A stretch of DNA of 64,000 nucleotides from Engraulis encrasicolus. Lineage: Eukaryota > Chordata > Actinopteri > Clupeiformes > Engraulidae. Of this stretch, positions 26,713 through 37,400 are shown piece by piece. The notes beneath the pieces are model-generated. The model was not told the origin of the DNA. It saw only the letters and a program-made list of their open reading frames with translations, and searched no databases. Location of the stretch: positions 19,892,315-19,956,314 of the forward strand of contig NC_085866.1 in NCBI RefSeq assembly GCF_034702125.1, written 5' to 3'. How positions within the stretch are numbered: the first letter of the stretch is position 1; the number at the start of each line of letters is the position of its first letter. The translations under genes and the position numbers were made by a program.

Positions 26713-28727
26713 CATTATTAAATTTTTATTAGGCCATCATCTGGGTACTTTCAGTGCACTGAATTTTCAGTGTGAGTGCCCTACGCATTGAAATATAGTG
26801 CATCATTTGTGACACATTTGACTGTGTTTTTGGCCACCTAGACTCTGACACATGCAATGTAGCTAAATCATTTTCTTCCTTTTTATTCTAGCTCACTGAA
26901 CCGGCCATTTGGTAGCAGGATTGTGACTCCTTCTGGGGTTCTCCTCAACAGCCAGATATTAGATTTCTCGTGGCCAAACAAGACCAGTACCAATGCACCA
27001 CCCAATCCGGTAGGTTAGGGCACCAATATCTGACATTGCCATCCCTGGTAGTTTATGACAGTGCCATTTGCACACACATGCCAACATTTTATTGTGTAGG
27101 GAAATAATTCATGGATCTTTGCCAAGGTTGATGGCAGTATATTGCACTATACAGTATTGTGGTATATTGCAGTATATTTCAACTGTTTCAACTGTTAAAT
27201 AATGTGACTTCATAATATTATTAGATGGGTAGCAAATAAACGTTGACTCACTTCTGTGAACACCCTTATAGTTGGTTACATACTGTAAAACCTTTTGACA
27301 ATAATGTGTCCTCATTTATGAATGAAATGTTCAGATGTCTTAACAACCAACTGTGTTCTTTCCCCTGTGTCCACTGCAATGTGTACAGAGGAATCAAGTG
27401 CAGCCTGGCAAGAGGCCCCTGTCCTTTCTGATGCCCACTGCAGTAAGGCCATCAGGGGGCCTGTGTGGCACATATGTGGCTCTCGGCTCATCCAATGGGG
27501 ACCGCGCTCTGAGTGGCATAACACAGGTGAAGTGTCAAAGGTCATCTGACTACAGAGTTAAAGCAGAAAGTAGAAGTAAAAGTACTTTATCAGATGTAAT
27601 CACAACACTAGTGGTATGCTTTTATTAAATGGCTTCAATTTTTGTAGTATCATGATATCAGTGTTGGGTCGATGTCCTTTTTTTTGCCAGTAAGGTCATC
27701 TGGTGTTTCAGCTGATCTATTTCATGTGTGTACATATCTTTTCAATTTAATTCAATCATTGACAGGAACCGTATTTCCTGTAGAGTGTTGTGATGATGAT
27801 TTAAAAAAAATAAAAAAATGTTAAGGTTCAATTTCAGTTCAGTTCTAACATGTTGTAGTCATCACTGCACGTTGCTGCAAACATAAATGTGTACCTTTTC
27901 AAAATGTCCAGGTTTTGCTGAACGTCTTGTCGTCACGCAAGAACCTGAGTGACAGCCTAAGTTATGGCCGCCTCCATCCGGAGCTTCAGCCTCCCAACAC
28001 CCTCCTTGTGGACTGTAAGCACATGCACGCTACCTTAAAAATAGACCCCACCTTCTCTACATCCCCTGAATGCAACTTAATTGTATTGCAAATGTATTTT
28101 CTAAGATTCCTTTACAAAACATACCATATTTCATGTGAAGCTGCATAACATTAAAACAATATTGAGGGGCAGATAAAACGGCCTTTAGGGCCACAAACAG
28201 CCCTCCAGACACAGCTTCCCCACCTCTGACCTAGTGTAATGTGGTACGACATGGCCCCTGTTGTAAGTTTGTTTGTTACCAGAATGGCAATGAGCAAGCA
28301 CTGATGTACACTGTACATGTATGTATTACCAAAGACAGTGTAATGCCATAATTGCCTGGTAATACTATGTTTGTAAAGTTTTAGTAGCGTTCCACTGGTG
28401 AAGCGGTGTGTCATGTCCACAAAAAATACATTCAACATAAAGTGAATTTTATTCTCATCTAACTTGGTTTTTAATTGCTTAAGCCATCAATTTGTATATC
28501 CTTTTAAACTGTGGCTAACATTACTTGCTTTTTCCACCCCTTCAGCAAAGTTTCCGGAAGAAGATGTGGAAGATCTGCTCTTGAAAGGACACCAAGTGCA
28601 GAGGATGGAGGTCCTCTCCCTGGTAGAAGGAACCAGGAGGACCAATGACCAGATTATTGGGGTGAAGGACCCCCGAAGTGTTGATGCCTCTGCGCTGACC
28701 ATGTCCACGATCATGACTGTGCCTTAG
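15086..28727 (+). CDS. ggt7: Gamma-glutamyltransferase 7 (glutathione hydrolase 7-like)
   Basis: Fifteen coding exons: 15086-15308, 16074-16300, 17988-18139, 18360-18477, 19618-19685, 19878-19951, 20325-20518, 20601-20688, 25319-25446, 25590-25678, 25834-25986, 26892-27009, 27389-27526, 27912-28014, 28546-28727. They splice in frame to 684 residues (human GGT7 about 662). It is a type II membrane protein: a cytosolic N-terminus of about 120 residues, one membrane segment at about 122-146 (LTVIITACLTFATGVTVALI), then the extracellular GGT fold. GGT marks include QGSSVDAAIAAAICLGIV, HTSGLGG, the substrate-carboxylate arginine in DFRETAPSA, and in the small-subunit half LNRPFGS, LDFS and QPGKRPLS. 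Canonical GGTs cleave themselves before a threonine that then acts as nucleophile. Here the aligned position is valine (GAVASQVMIMGPDD), so activity is doubtful. Intron 8 (20689-25318) is swollen by repeats. Confidence 0.95.
15362..15427. repeat. Compound (CG)n(TG)n(AG)n microsatellite
   Basis: CG, then TG, then AG dinucleotides follow each other without interruption, about 55 bp downstream of the ggt7 exon 1 donor. The CG/TG part is strongly Z-DNA-prone. Confidence 0.95.
16401..16603 (+). mobile_element. Hairpin retroposon-like element H, copy 1 (ggt7 intron 2)
   Basis: A 13-bp direct repeat ATCCCATAATACT at 16401-16413 and 16591-16603 flanks the insert. The insert opens with a near-perfect palindrome: arms 16411-16465 and 16476-16530, 53 of 55 positions paired, 10-bp loop. 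It ends with a tail containing GTCCAGCACCTGT and GATGTGCGC. The outer arm (GAAAAGAAAATAAAGGTCCGC) and the tail match the second copy at 33021-33235; the inner arm does not. No open reading frame of note. Confidence 0.8.
17610..17815 (-). mobile_element. Interspersed repeat family R1, copy 3 (inverted)
   Basis: The reverse complement aligns with 13274-13490 from CTTTACAACAGACCCCACCT through the TTGTATTGCAAATG and TTTACAAAACATG landmarks. It lies in ggt7 intron 2, and a spurious + strand reading frame runs through it. Confidence 0.6.
18755..18840 (+). mobile_element. Possible degenerate tRNA-derived SINE head
   Basis: TAGCTCAATGG at 18760-18770 fits the polymerase III box A consensus. GGATCCAGTCC at 18822-18832 resembles box B (GGTTCGANTCC) with mismatches. 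It is in ggt7 intron 4; no tail was defined. Confidence 0.35.
18994..19551. mobile_element. hAT-type MITE with 8-bp target duplication
   Basis: An exact 8-bp duplication GTCTAGAT (18994-19001 and 19544-19551) flanks a 542-bp element. Its ends are inverted repeats, TAGGGGTCCCCAAACTTTT and its complement AGTTTGGGGACCCCTG. An 8-bp target duplication and this terminal sequence are typical of nonautonomous hAT elements. It lies in ggt7 intron 4 and has no transposase-like reading frame. Confidence 0.9.
20977..21900. repeat. Diverged ~500-bp tandem duplication
   Basis: GAGCACCGGCG recurs at 20977 and 21472 (spacing 495), and GAGATGGACAGTGACCAC at 21173 and 21691 (spacing 518). Between them TCTCCTTTG..CGCCAGCTCCAA, GTCGAATTAATTAGG and AGTTCACAATGCTG also recur in the same order. 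The two units differ by many substitutions and small indels, so the duplication is old. Confidence 0.75.
23813..23824 (+). promoter_or_regulatory. CTCF-core consensus match
   Basis: CCAGCAGGGGGC fits the vertebrate CTCF core CCASYAGRKGGC at all 12 positions. It lies inside the repeat-rich ggt7 intron 8, so it may have been brought in by a transposable element. Confidence 0.35.
24421..24515. repeat. 30-bp minisatellite plus (ACGG)n
   Basis: AAGGAATGCGTTTCAGACAG followed by CGTTTCAGAC forms a 30-bp unit. It is repeated twice exactly and once partially (24421-24498), then runs into ACGG tetranucleotides. Confidence 0.9.
24799..25248. mobile_element. Nonautonomous element, compact copy (CCTCCGCCAAGGAGG family)
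   Basis: It starts TACCTCCGCCAAGGAGGTTATG, carries about twelve TGTC units at 24840-24890, and ends CTTGGCTGAGGTCTGC...TTTCTAGTTTA. Start and end are partly complementary (CCTCCGCCAAGG versus CCTTGGCTGAGG). The same ends bound the larger block immediately upstream. It ends only 70 bp before ggt7 exon 9. Confidence 0.7.
26560..26713 (+). repeat. LINE/SINE-type 3' tail followed by (ATT)n
   Basis: AAGCACTTTGAGTTACATGCC followed by GTGCTATACAAATACA resembles the common 3' end of fish L2-like retroposons. The (ATT)n array at 26644-26713 forms its tail. It lies in ggt7 intron 11. Confidence 0.6.
28030..28235 (+). mobile_element. Interspersed repeat family R1, copy 2
   Basis: It aligns with 13274-13490 through the same ordered landmarks (TTGTATTGCAAATG, TTTACAAAACATACCATATT, GCATAACATTAA, GGGCCACA). 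It lies in ggt7 intron 14, beginning about 15 bp after the exon 14 donor. Confidence 0.65.
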
Positions 28728-29017
28728 CAGTAGCACACTTTGTGGAAATATTGCTTATTCCGTTGCGCCATGCTGTCTAACAGATGATATTGCACGAGGG
28801 AGAGGGGATGCAGTGGATGCCAAATATACCTACCCCCTCCTTTCCTCCCCCCTGTGGTTTATGGTGTGCAGTCATCATGGATGTTCTTCAGATGCTGCAC
28901 TGGACACTGTACAGTTGAAGGGTGTAAAGGTGATATTGAGTGGCACTCAGAGCTAATCACCTCGGTAAATGTACTAACACAGATGAAATGAAATGAAGGT
29001 GAAACACACGCACACGC

Positions 29018-29056
<39 letters not shown>

Positions 29057-29102
29057 GAGCATGCCAAATTTCCAGTGCAAGCTTCAGACTGGCAGTGAAC
29101 AT

Positions 29103-29223
<121 letters not shown>

Positions 29224-29922
29224 CATGTTAACGGCTCACCTTCAGCTTTCATCATGCTACCAGCACATACAATCACACTAAAACAGCATGCCTAAACACA
29301 GTTGTGTCCAGCCTCCTCATGTCTCCGCTGATGACCCTGCTTGAAAATACACTTTCTGTGAGCAAAGTAGACTTGATCCTTTCCTTTTGTGTCAGCTAAT
29401 ATATTGAAGTTTGCACATTGTGGAATGTGATTTGGAGATTAAAACCAGTGTCATAATTGAATGGATTAGCAGATTGTCTACATCTCTGTTAAATGCTGCA
29501 ATGTTGTTATTATGGTGGTCCATCATTGTGAGTGGTGTATGCCGCTAATGAAAACATAGGTTACAAATCTAGTTGGAAGTGGCTGCTTACATAGTAGCCT
29601 ATGTTTAGTGGGAGGGAATAGCCTAGTGTTTTGTAAAATGTGTAGACTAAACATAGGTTTGAGGTGTTTGTGAACATTTGATACAAATGAAGGAATGAGT
29701 TGGCCTACCATATTTTTGTATTGTCATGTAGGCCTTATCTGTGCTTTGAGTCTGCACTTTGCTTTAGGATTTATTCAAATATGTCTATTGTGGTGCATTC
29801 TTGACTGAATGGTGCTTTGTAAATGTGTTTTCGTTTTTTTTTATTGGGACAGTTTGTCAGGTTTGTTTTACATGCATTTATTTATCTGTGACAAATCATT
29901 GTAGGCCTAAATATAATTGTGA

Positions 29923-29932
29923 AATAAATAAA
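29923..29932 (+). terminator. ggt7: ggt7 polyadenylation signal
   Basis: Two overlapping AATAAA hexamers (29923-29928, 29927-29932), the best signals between the ggt7 stop codon and ncoa6. Confidence 0.7.
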
Positions 29933-30299
29933 ATAGAGAAAAAAGTATTCACTATGCTAAATTCATCAAGTGGTTGGTTGTCTTATTTGCCCACGCCATT
30001 TGGCAGAGATTATTCACCCGAATAATAGAAACCGGTAATACTATTTTTTTCTTATCATCATAACCAATTTTCTACCCCCCAACCCTCAGGGGAGGTACGC
30101 AGATAACGTAAACTTTTTGCAGACATATCTTGAGGGACGACATATAGTCGCGTTTTGCGTAATTTCCGTAAATTTTGCATGGGCTTTGCTGGCTACGTTA
30201 AAGTTAGGACGTATTCATAGCCTTGTGCTACGGCGCAACTCCGTTGGAGAAAGCTACGAACGTAGCAAGAGGAAAGGGAAAAATCTCGTCCGATTGGAA

Positions 30300-30386
30300 G
30301 TCGTCTACAGTTAGCAACCAGCTACAGTTGACTGATACATTGTTACGGATTTGGCTATTGTATTTATTTCCAAATGGATTGATCAG
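30300..30386 (+). other. ncoa6: Candidate noncoding first exon of ncoa6
   Basis: A strong donor GATCAG|GTAAGG at 30386/30387 lies about 450 bp past the ggt7 poly(A) signal and upstream of the first coding exon acceptor at 31358. The only ATG nearby (30374) is followed at once by a stop. The 5' edge is unknown. Confidence 0.45.
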
Positions 30387-31406
30387 GTAAGGAACCCTGC
30401 ACCCTAAATCATCGCCGCGCATTATAACGATGGTTCCTGTGGATGCACATAGTATTGTGAGTTAGTTTTTCGAGGCTGCACTTGTATTGTTAAAAGCTAG
30501 CAAACATTAGCCAGCGATAGCCCGATGGTCGTTCTGCAAAAAAGCTTGTCGTGAGCTAAACCACTTAAGGTTAGCAAGTTAGCCTTGGATGATGGCAGGC
30601 TTTAGTCGTCAGTAGAGGCACCAATCATTTGCATCTATAAATGTATTTTAGTGAAAGGAGGGCTAATTGCGCTGCATCAAAGTAACCGGTTTCATCAGTT
30701 GTCCAGATTGTTTGCTTGCTTGCTTGGTGGCCAGCTGGCTAGGATAACTATCATCCATCTATTTAGCAATGTAGCAATTTAGCCGTTCTGCTAGCTACAA
30801 TGTATCTCTCTATCGATTAAGCCAACTTATACAATTCGTGCATTTCTCTCTGCATGTATCGAATCTATAGCGCAATTGATACATTGTCTCATAATTCAGA
30901 CAATGGGTCATCCATGGGTCTCAGTGAAAGAGTTATCAAGTACAAGTGTCGTTCCAAATGTTGAGAGGCTTTCCAACTTGGATTCTGACATGAAATGCGC
31001 AGCTACATACGCAATCAAACTGCTGTGTCAGAACCATCCGAATATTCGTTACCTTTGTCATTCAAGGTGTCAAAATGCTTGCTTTCTTTGTCATAGTGCA
31101 CACACATTATCAGAAATAACCGGTCTCTGTAAGGAAATTCGGAAGTGAAACGATTAATCCAACAAGCCTGTTAGTTGGTAAGCACTAATGGCCAAGTATT
31201 TGATCATTCAGCTTTAGCTTTAGTGTCAGATGAAGTATGGATTTCCTACAATAACTTAGAGATAGACCGAAATGTCCTGTTATTGGCTGTTCCCATGTAC
31301 GGGCATCACAAACACACTTGTGTCTTATGACGTTCTCCATCGCCCTCATTTGTTTTAGGTGCTACAGGCTTGCGACCTCATCCTTCTGTTCTTTCTGGAG
31401 GGGGTC

Positions 31407-34400
31407 ATGGCAGAAAAAGAATGGCCGTCCGAACTTTCTGTATGGACAGATGATTCCAACGAAACAGACCCAGTCGCGGAGCAGGACTCCGGGGTGGAAG
31501 ATGTTGAGGAGGAGGAGGGCAGTGATGGTGCCTGCATCCCTGAACAGATCTTCACCATGGAGGAGGCAGAGGGACAATCTCTCATATTTATTGCATTCAA
31601 GGGGAACATGGCCGATGAAGATTTTCAACAGAAACTGGACAGCGTCTTGAATGGCATCCCACAAATGCTTGAATTAGGTTTGTTTACTTGTGCTATGTGT
31701 GTAATTTCCAGCCATTTAACGTCTCTCACCTTGGATCCCTAAAGTCATTGACTTGTCTGGTAGGCCTTGACCATTTAGTCAATCTCAAGCTATATTTCAG
31801 CTGAAACCACCATCTTGAATGAAAAAAACAATCCCCAAAGATACTGTATTTTAAACTTAAGTGATGTTTTCATGCCCTAACTCCACATAGCATCTTTCTG
31901 TGTGATATCCACACATGCCACTTGACACTATTACCAGCCCTGCCCCTTCTCCTTGCCTGTGTTTTTCTCCTTTCACCTGCTTGTTTGTTTGTGCAGGTCC
32001 TGAGAGACTGAGCCCCCAGCGCGTGGAGCCATGGAACAGTGTGCGAGTCACCTTCAACATCCCACGGGAAGCAGCGGAGCGCCTCCGCCTCCTGGCTCAA
32101 AACAATCAGCAGCAGTTACGGGACCTGGGGATCCTGTCTGTGCAGATCGAGGGTATGCTGTTTGGTTCTGGTTGTGGAAAAAGAGCCCTAGGTCACCATT
32201 TTTATGAATGAAATGAATAATAATAACATTTATTTGGGCACGCCTTTCTAAATACCCAAGGACACGAAACTGTTGCTCTACATGGACAATTGCGAATAAA
32301 GTTGCCCTGTGTCTCATAATGTACTGCATGAGACACTGAGCAACTTTATGATTGTAAGATATGTGTACATCACGTGTAGATCATGATTAGAATGATCATG
32401 ATATACACAATGTACACATATCTTACAGTGAAACAAGATGAGTATTATATACACCTCGTATAGCATTAGTAAGTGGATATTTGCTTATTTGGTTATCGTG
32501 ACCTACATAGTGGTTATCAGATCATTAAAAGACAATTTTTTTTTTTTTAAAACTTTTCAGGCGAGGGTGCAATCAACGTTGGCCTGGCACAGAATCGAGG
32601 CCAGGATGTCAGGGTAAATGGGCCTGTTGGACCCCCTGGCCAGACAAGGATGGATGTTGGCTTCCCCATGCAACAAGGGCCTGGTATGATGATTATGTAG
32701 CTCTGCGTTTTAATAAGTGTGTCTGTGTGTGTGTGTCTGTGTGTGTGTGTGTGTGTCTATGTACATACATGTTTTCATCCATGTCTCTGTTAATGTTGTG
32801 TGTAGTGTACATTAAGTATGCATGCATATGCAAGCAGTAAATGTGTTTGTGTGTCTGATATAGTTATGCATGCTGAATGTCTTTTCCAATGTTTGTAGGG
32901 GGCATTCGAATGAACAACCCTCAGGTGGGCATGGTGCCGTCAGACCCAGGTCAAGGCATGGTACCAGGGGGAAGTGGACAGATGCACCCTAGGGCTCCCA
33001 GACCACCTGCACAGCCAGGTAATATACTAATGATGAAAAGAAGGAAGGTCCGCACACTGTTGCTGCTCCAGGTTTATTAACACAACGTTTCGACCATGCA
33101 GTCTGGTCTTCGTCACATCTGAGCAGCAACAGTGTGCGGACCTTCCTTCTTTTCATGTTTTAATCGTGTTTAAGTCCGGCACCTGTTTAATCTGGATGTG
33201 CGCGCTCTCCAAAACGCTACAATATACTAATGATGTCATGGATGCTCCATAAATCAATCAATGTTTTTGATGTTACATTGCCACTAGACACTCGCCTTAT
33301 TACGCACGCCACCACATGTGACCGTCTGCACATGCTTGCTTTTAAGTGATACTGTACTATTTTTAGTAATGAGCTCATTTCACACCTCCCCTTGGATTAA
33401 ATGATTGAGTTATACTTAACATGAAGTCCTATGAGACCAGCTGGCGGCTAGCTGGTCTTATAGGACTCAATGTTAACTGCTAGCTTGGAGGTGAAATTTG
33501 CACTGCCATACTCAGAGAATGGTTGAAACGGGTGAGGCATAAATGCAATTTCGTTGTGTGCAGTGTTCACTTGTGTGCTGTGGAGTACTGTGTCACAATG
33601 ACAATGACAATGAGAGTTGGAGTTTACCAATGGGCTTTCACAATACGTACAGGAGAAAGGTAAACCTCAATCATTTAACTCAAAGAGAGGTGTAAATTAT
33701 TATTTCCAAAAATGGTTCAGTATCACTTTAAAAGCAGTAGACCAACACACACAATATTGGCGGTATCGTCTAAGGGGCAGAGAGAGGGCAGCATTGCTAT
33801 CCGGAAACTGGAAACACAGACTATAAGGGAAACAAAACAAAAAGAAGGACTCCACGGATGAGGGGAGGCCTCATCGTTTTCACCGGAAACTCTCACGTGG
33901 AATTGTGCAGCTTTTAATATGATCGCCCCCTGCGATTTTGAAGATATCGCCCCCACGCATATGGATGTAGTATCTAACGCACTCAAAATTGTCATGAACT
34001 ACGCATGTTAAGGCATTCATGCATGCAACGTGCCCGCACACGCGTATCCTGCAGCAAGCGTATTGTGGGCCTTATTGACACATGTCAATAGTAAGAAACA
34101 TCCATTTATTTAAATGCTTTGAGTAAATAAAGGATAAAAGGCAGTACTGTTGGGTCAGCGTCTCAACATGCAATCTTCTTGGATTTTCAGATGCTATGGA
34201 CCCAATGATGGCTGGCATGGCGGCCCAACAACAACAACAACAGCAACAGCAACAGCTCCAGCACCCGCAGGCCCCCCACATGCCCCCCAACCCCATGGCC
34301 GCCCAGGCCCACCACATGCAGGCCATGCAGGCCGCCCGGACAATGAACCCAGCTGCCCTGCAGCACATGCAGCAGCAGCAGCACCAACAACAGCAGCAGC

Positions 34401-37400
34401 AGCAGCAGGCCCAGATGGCTCAGGTCGGCGGTGCCCGAGGTCCCTTTAACGCCTCAGGTCAAATGCCTGTGCCCGCTGGCTGGAACCAGCTTCCTTCTGG
34501 TGTGTTGCAGCCCCCGCCCGCTCAGGGGCCCATGGGACCCGGATGGAGGAAGCCCCCTCCGCAGGCTCAGATGGGACAACGGCCACCGTCGCTTGGGTCG
34601 GTCCAGATGCCCAACCATCCCCCGCCCCCGTACCCGTTCGGAAGTCAGCAGGCGGGCCAGGTGTTTAGTGCCATGGCGCAACAGCAGCAGCAGCAACAAC
34701 AGCAATTACAACAACAACAGTTGCAACAACAGCAACAGTTACAGCAGCAGCAGCCAGGGGTCAACCAGTTCGCAGCTCCCCAGCCTAAAGGGCCCCAAGG
34801 GGCACCTGGGGTTCCTGGACCAAGGGCACCGCCACCCGTACCAACATCGTCCACTCCGCAGGGGAGCCTGTCCGCTAAATCGCCAGGCTCGTCATCCTCT
34901 CCATTCCAGCAAGGGTCTCCCGGCACACCTCCCATGATGGGCCAGGGTCAGGGACAGCTGGGTCCTCGCCCCACCACGCCGCAGGGTTTCCCACAAGGCA
35001 TGGGCTCACCTGGGAGGGCAGTTATGGGTCAACAGGGGCCCATGCAGCAGCAGCAGCCATTCATGGGCATGCCTCCTCATGGACAAGTTCCACAAAACAA
35101 TATGGGAGGTATGTATCCAAAAGTACATTGCAACAATCAATCAGGTGTCAGTATCCAGTAGCTTGTACAACCAAACCAAAAATCAAAGAAGGATTATGGT
35201 GTCGCACACATCGTGTGAATGGCTGATGTGATTAAAGTAAACCAATAATGAAAGGAATAGACTAGAGTTAGTGGCAAAATTGAAGATTTTATTGATATTT
35301 TGTCTTAACACTGATTTATTTGGTTATAGGTATGCCCAAGCGTATGCCCATGGGCTTCCCTAATGTACCAGGCAATCAAAACTTTGTCCAAGGCCAAGCG
35401 GCTGCTAGCGGAGCTGGGACACCTGTAGCTGGCACCAATCCCCAGGTCCAGAATAGCCAGGCCATGGCACACACGGGTAAGGGTTAGGGATGTAACCATA
35501 CTGTATTGAAATTGCGAAACACACAGCCACGACACTGTTTCGCGATGCAGAAAGGGCAGAGTTGACACACCCTTTCTGTTAACCACATGATGGGCCTATT
35601 TTAGGTGATCGTGCTTCTAAACATTAATATGTTCTCTCTAACCTATTTACAGTCATTTTATTTTCGCCAACCTGCTAGAATTGTCTAACTGCTCGTCATG
35701 TGATGAGCTTTCAGATGTGACAAAGAAAAGTTTGACTCGATGAAGTGTCAGGGAGACATGGGCTCGTACAGGATAGACAGAGGCTTCACATTTAAAATTT
35801 GTTGGCGGTGCTTCCCATTTTGAGACTACAGTGTGGCTCCGACATCAATCATTTGCTTAAAACCTAACTGCTCGACAGTTAAAATAATTGCCGGCATGGT
35901 TTATTTTGATGCATGACGCTGTCGGAAAATAAGAATTTTCCAGGGCTGAAAACATGTGCAGTCTGTAAAGGTGCTGAGTGACATGTCAGAACTGCACATC
36001 ACTCAAATGAAAGCAACTCTGCATTTCCCAAGCGGAGTAGCTTCTAGCGCAAGACAAAATATTTTTGAGGTTAGTAATTGATATTAACATTAACTCCTTT
36101 GAGAACATGTAGCAGTATTCGTGAGGGGATAATTTGGGGTCATGAATGAAACGTCAGACAAGGATTACTCTGGAGGGAGGAAGCTTTGTTGCCCAAGTTT
36201 AATGCAAAGTTACTGAAACTTGTGCAGCAGCAGAGGACAAACGCATGGTGCAAAGGGCCCTCTCGTCAGGTATACTGTATATACTTGTAGTATATGAACA
36301 AGCACATACCCGTGTTTGTCCCATGTGTTTAATAATACACAACATTTGCAGTCTATTTTCCCTGTTAGCTTTGGGATACAAACACATATTTCAGTAGGAT
36401 ACGGAGCCCAGAAAAATGGTATCTTAAAGGGACACTGTGCAGGAAATGGTCAAAAAGGGTACTGCAATTATGCTGCTCATTGAAACTGGGCTGCCAATTG
36501 CCAAATTTGATCTTTACATGAAAGTTTTCTAAGTAATAAACAAATATTTTCTAGTATGGTCCAAGTAGAGTCATTTTTGCAGCTAAAAATGTCTATTTTT
36601 GGAAATTCAAAATGGCGGACCATGGAGAAGATCCCCCTTTTCATGTATGAAAAGTGCAATTTTCCCAGTCATAATGAATACTTATAATTTGATGGTGGTG
36701 GTAAGTATTCATGAAAAAGGTAACATTAGTGAATGGGCAGCATGAATTCTGGAAATAAACAACTAAAAATCTCACACAGTGTCCCTTTAATGTTGGCATA
36801 AAAAAGCGAACGAATGAAGAAATACATTTTATTTTAATTAGTTTAGTTTATTGTTTTAAATCATGGGGTGTATCGAACTGTGGGTCAAATATCGTCATAT
36901 GAATCGAATCGTGAGGTAGATGTATCCTTATCGACCTAGTAAGGGTGCTTTTTTCCTTGCATTTTCTTGAGTGGCCATTTTATAACAACTATGTGATATG
37001 AAAGATTAAAGGAACAGTCCACCTTTTTTTTGATTTTCACATATTTGCAGTATTTTCAAGCATTATTCATATGTGCATATCATTTTTTGTCTATGTGTTT
37101 GCATTCCCTAGTTTAACAGTATAGCCAAATTAAGCGTAGCAATGCAAAATGGGAACAAAAAAAACATTCTCAAATGTACTTATAAGTACGTAGAGGAGAT
37201 GTTGAGTTAAATTTGAGTAAGCTTAAATCAGAAACACATTTTGACATTTAAAACATTTTATTCATGGCTTTTTCTAATGCCATTTCAGGGACACAACCCT
37301 CTGTTTCAACACCAAATCACATGGCCCACGCTGCAGCAATGGGCCACCACGCTGGCATGGCCGGCCAGACTGCAGGTGCCGCCCCCGGGACCACCATGGG

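Noticed and set aside
30876..31148. A 90-residue frame with several Cys/His in ncoa6 intron 1
   Set aside because: The Cys/His spacing does not form a regular zinc-finger pattern and no splice sites frame it.
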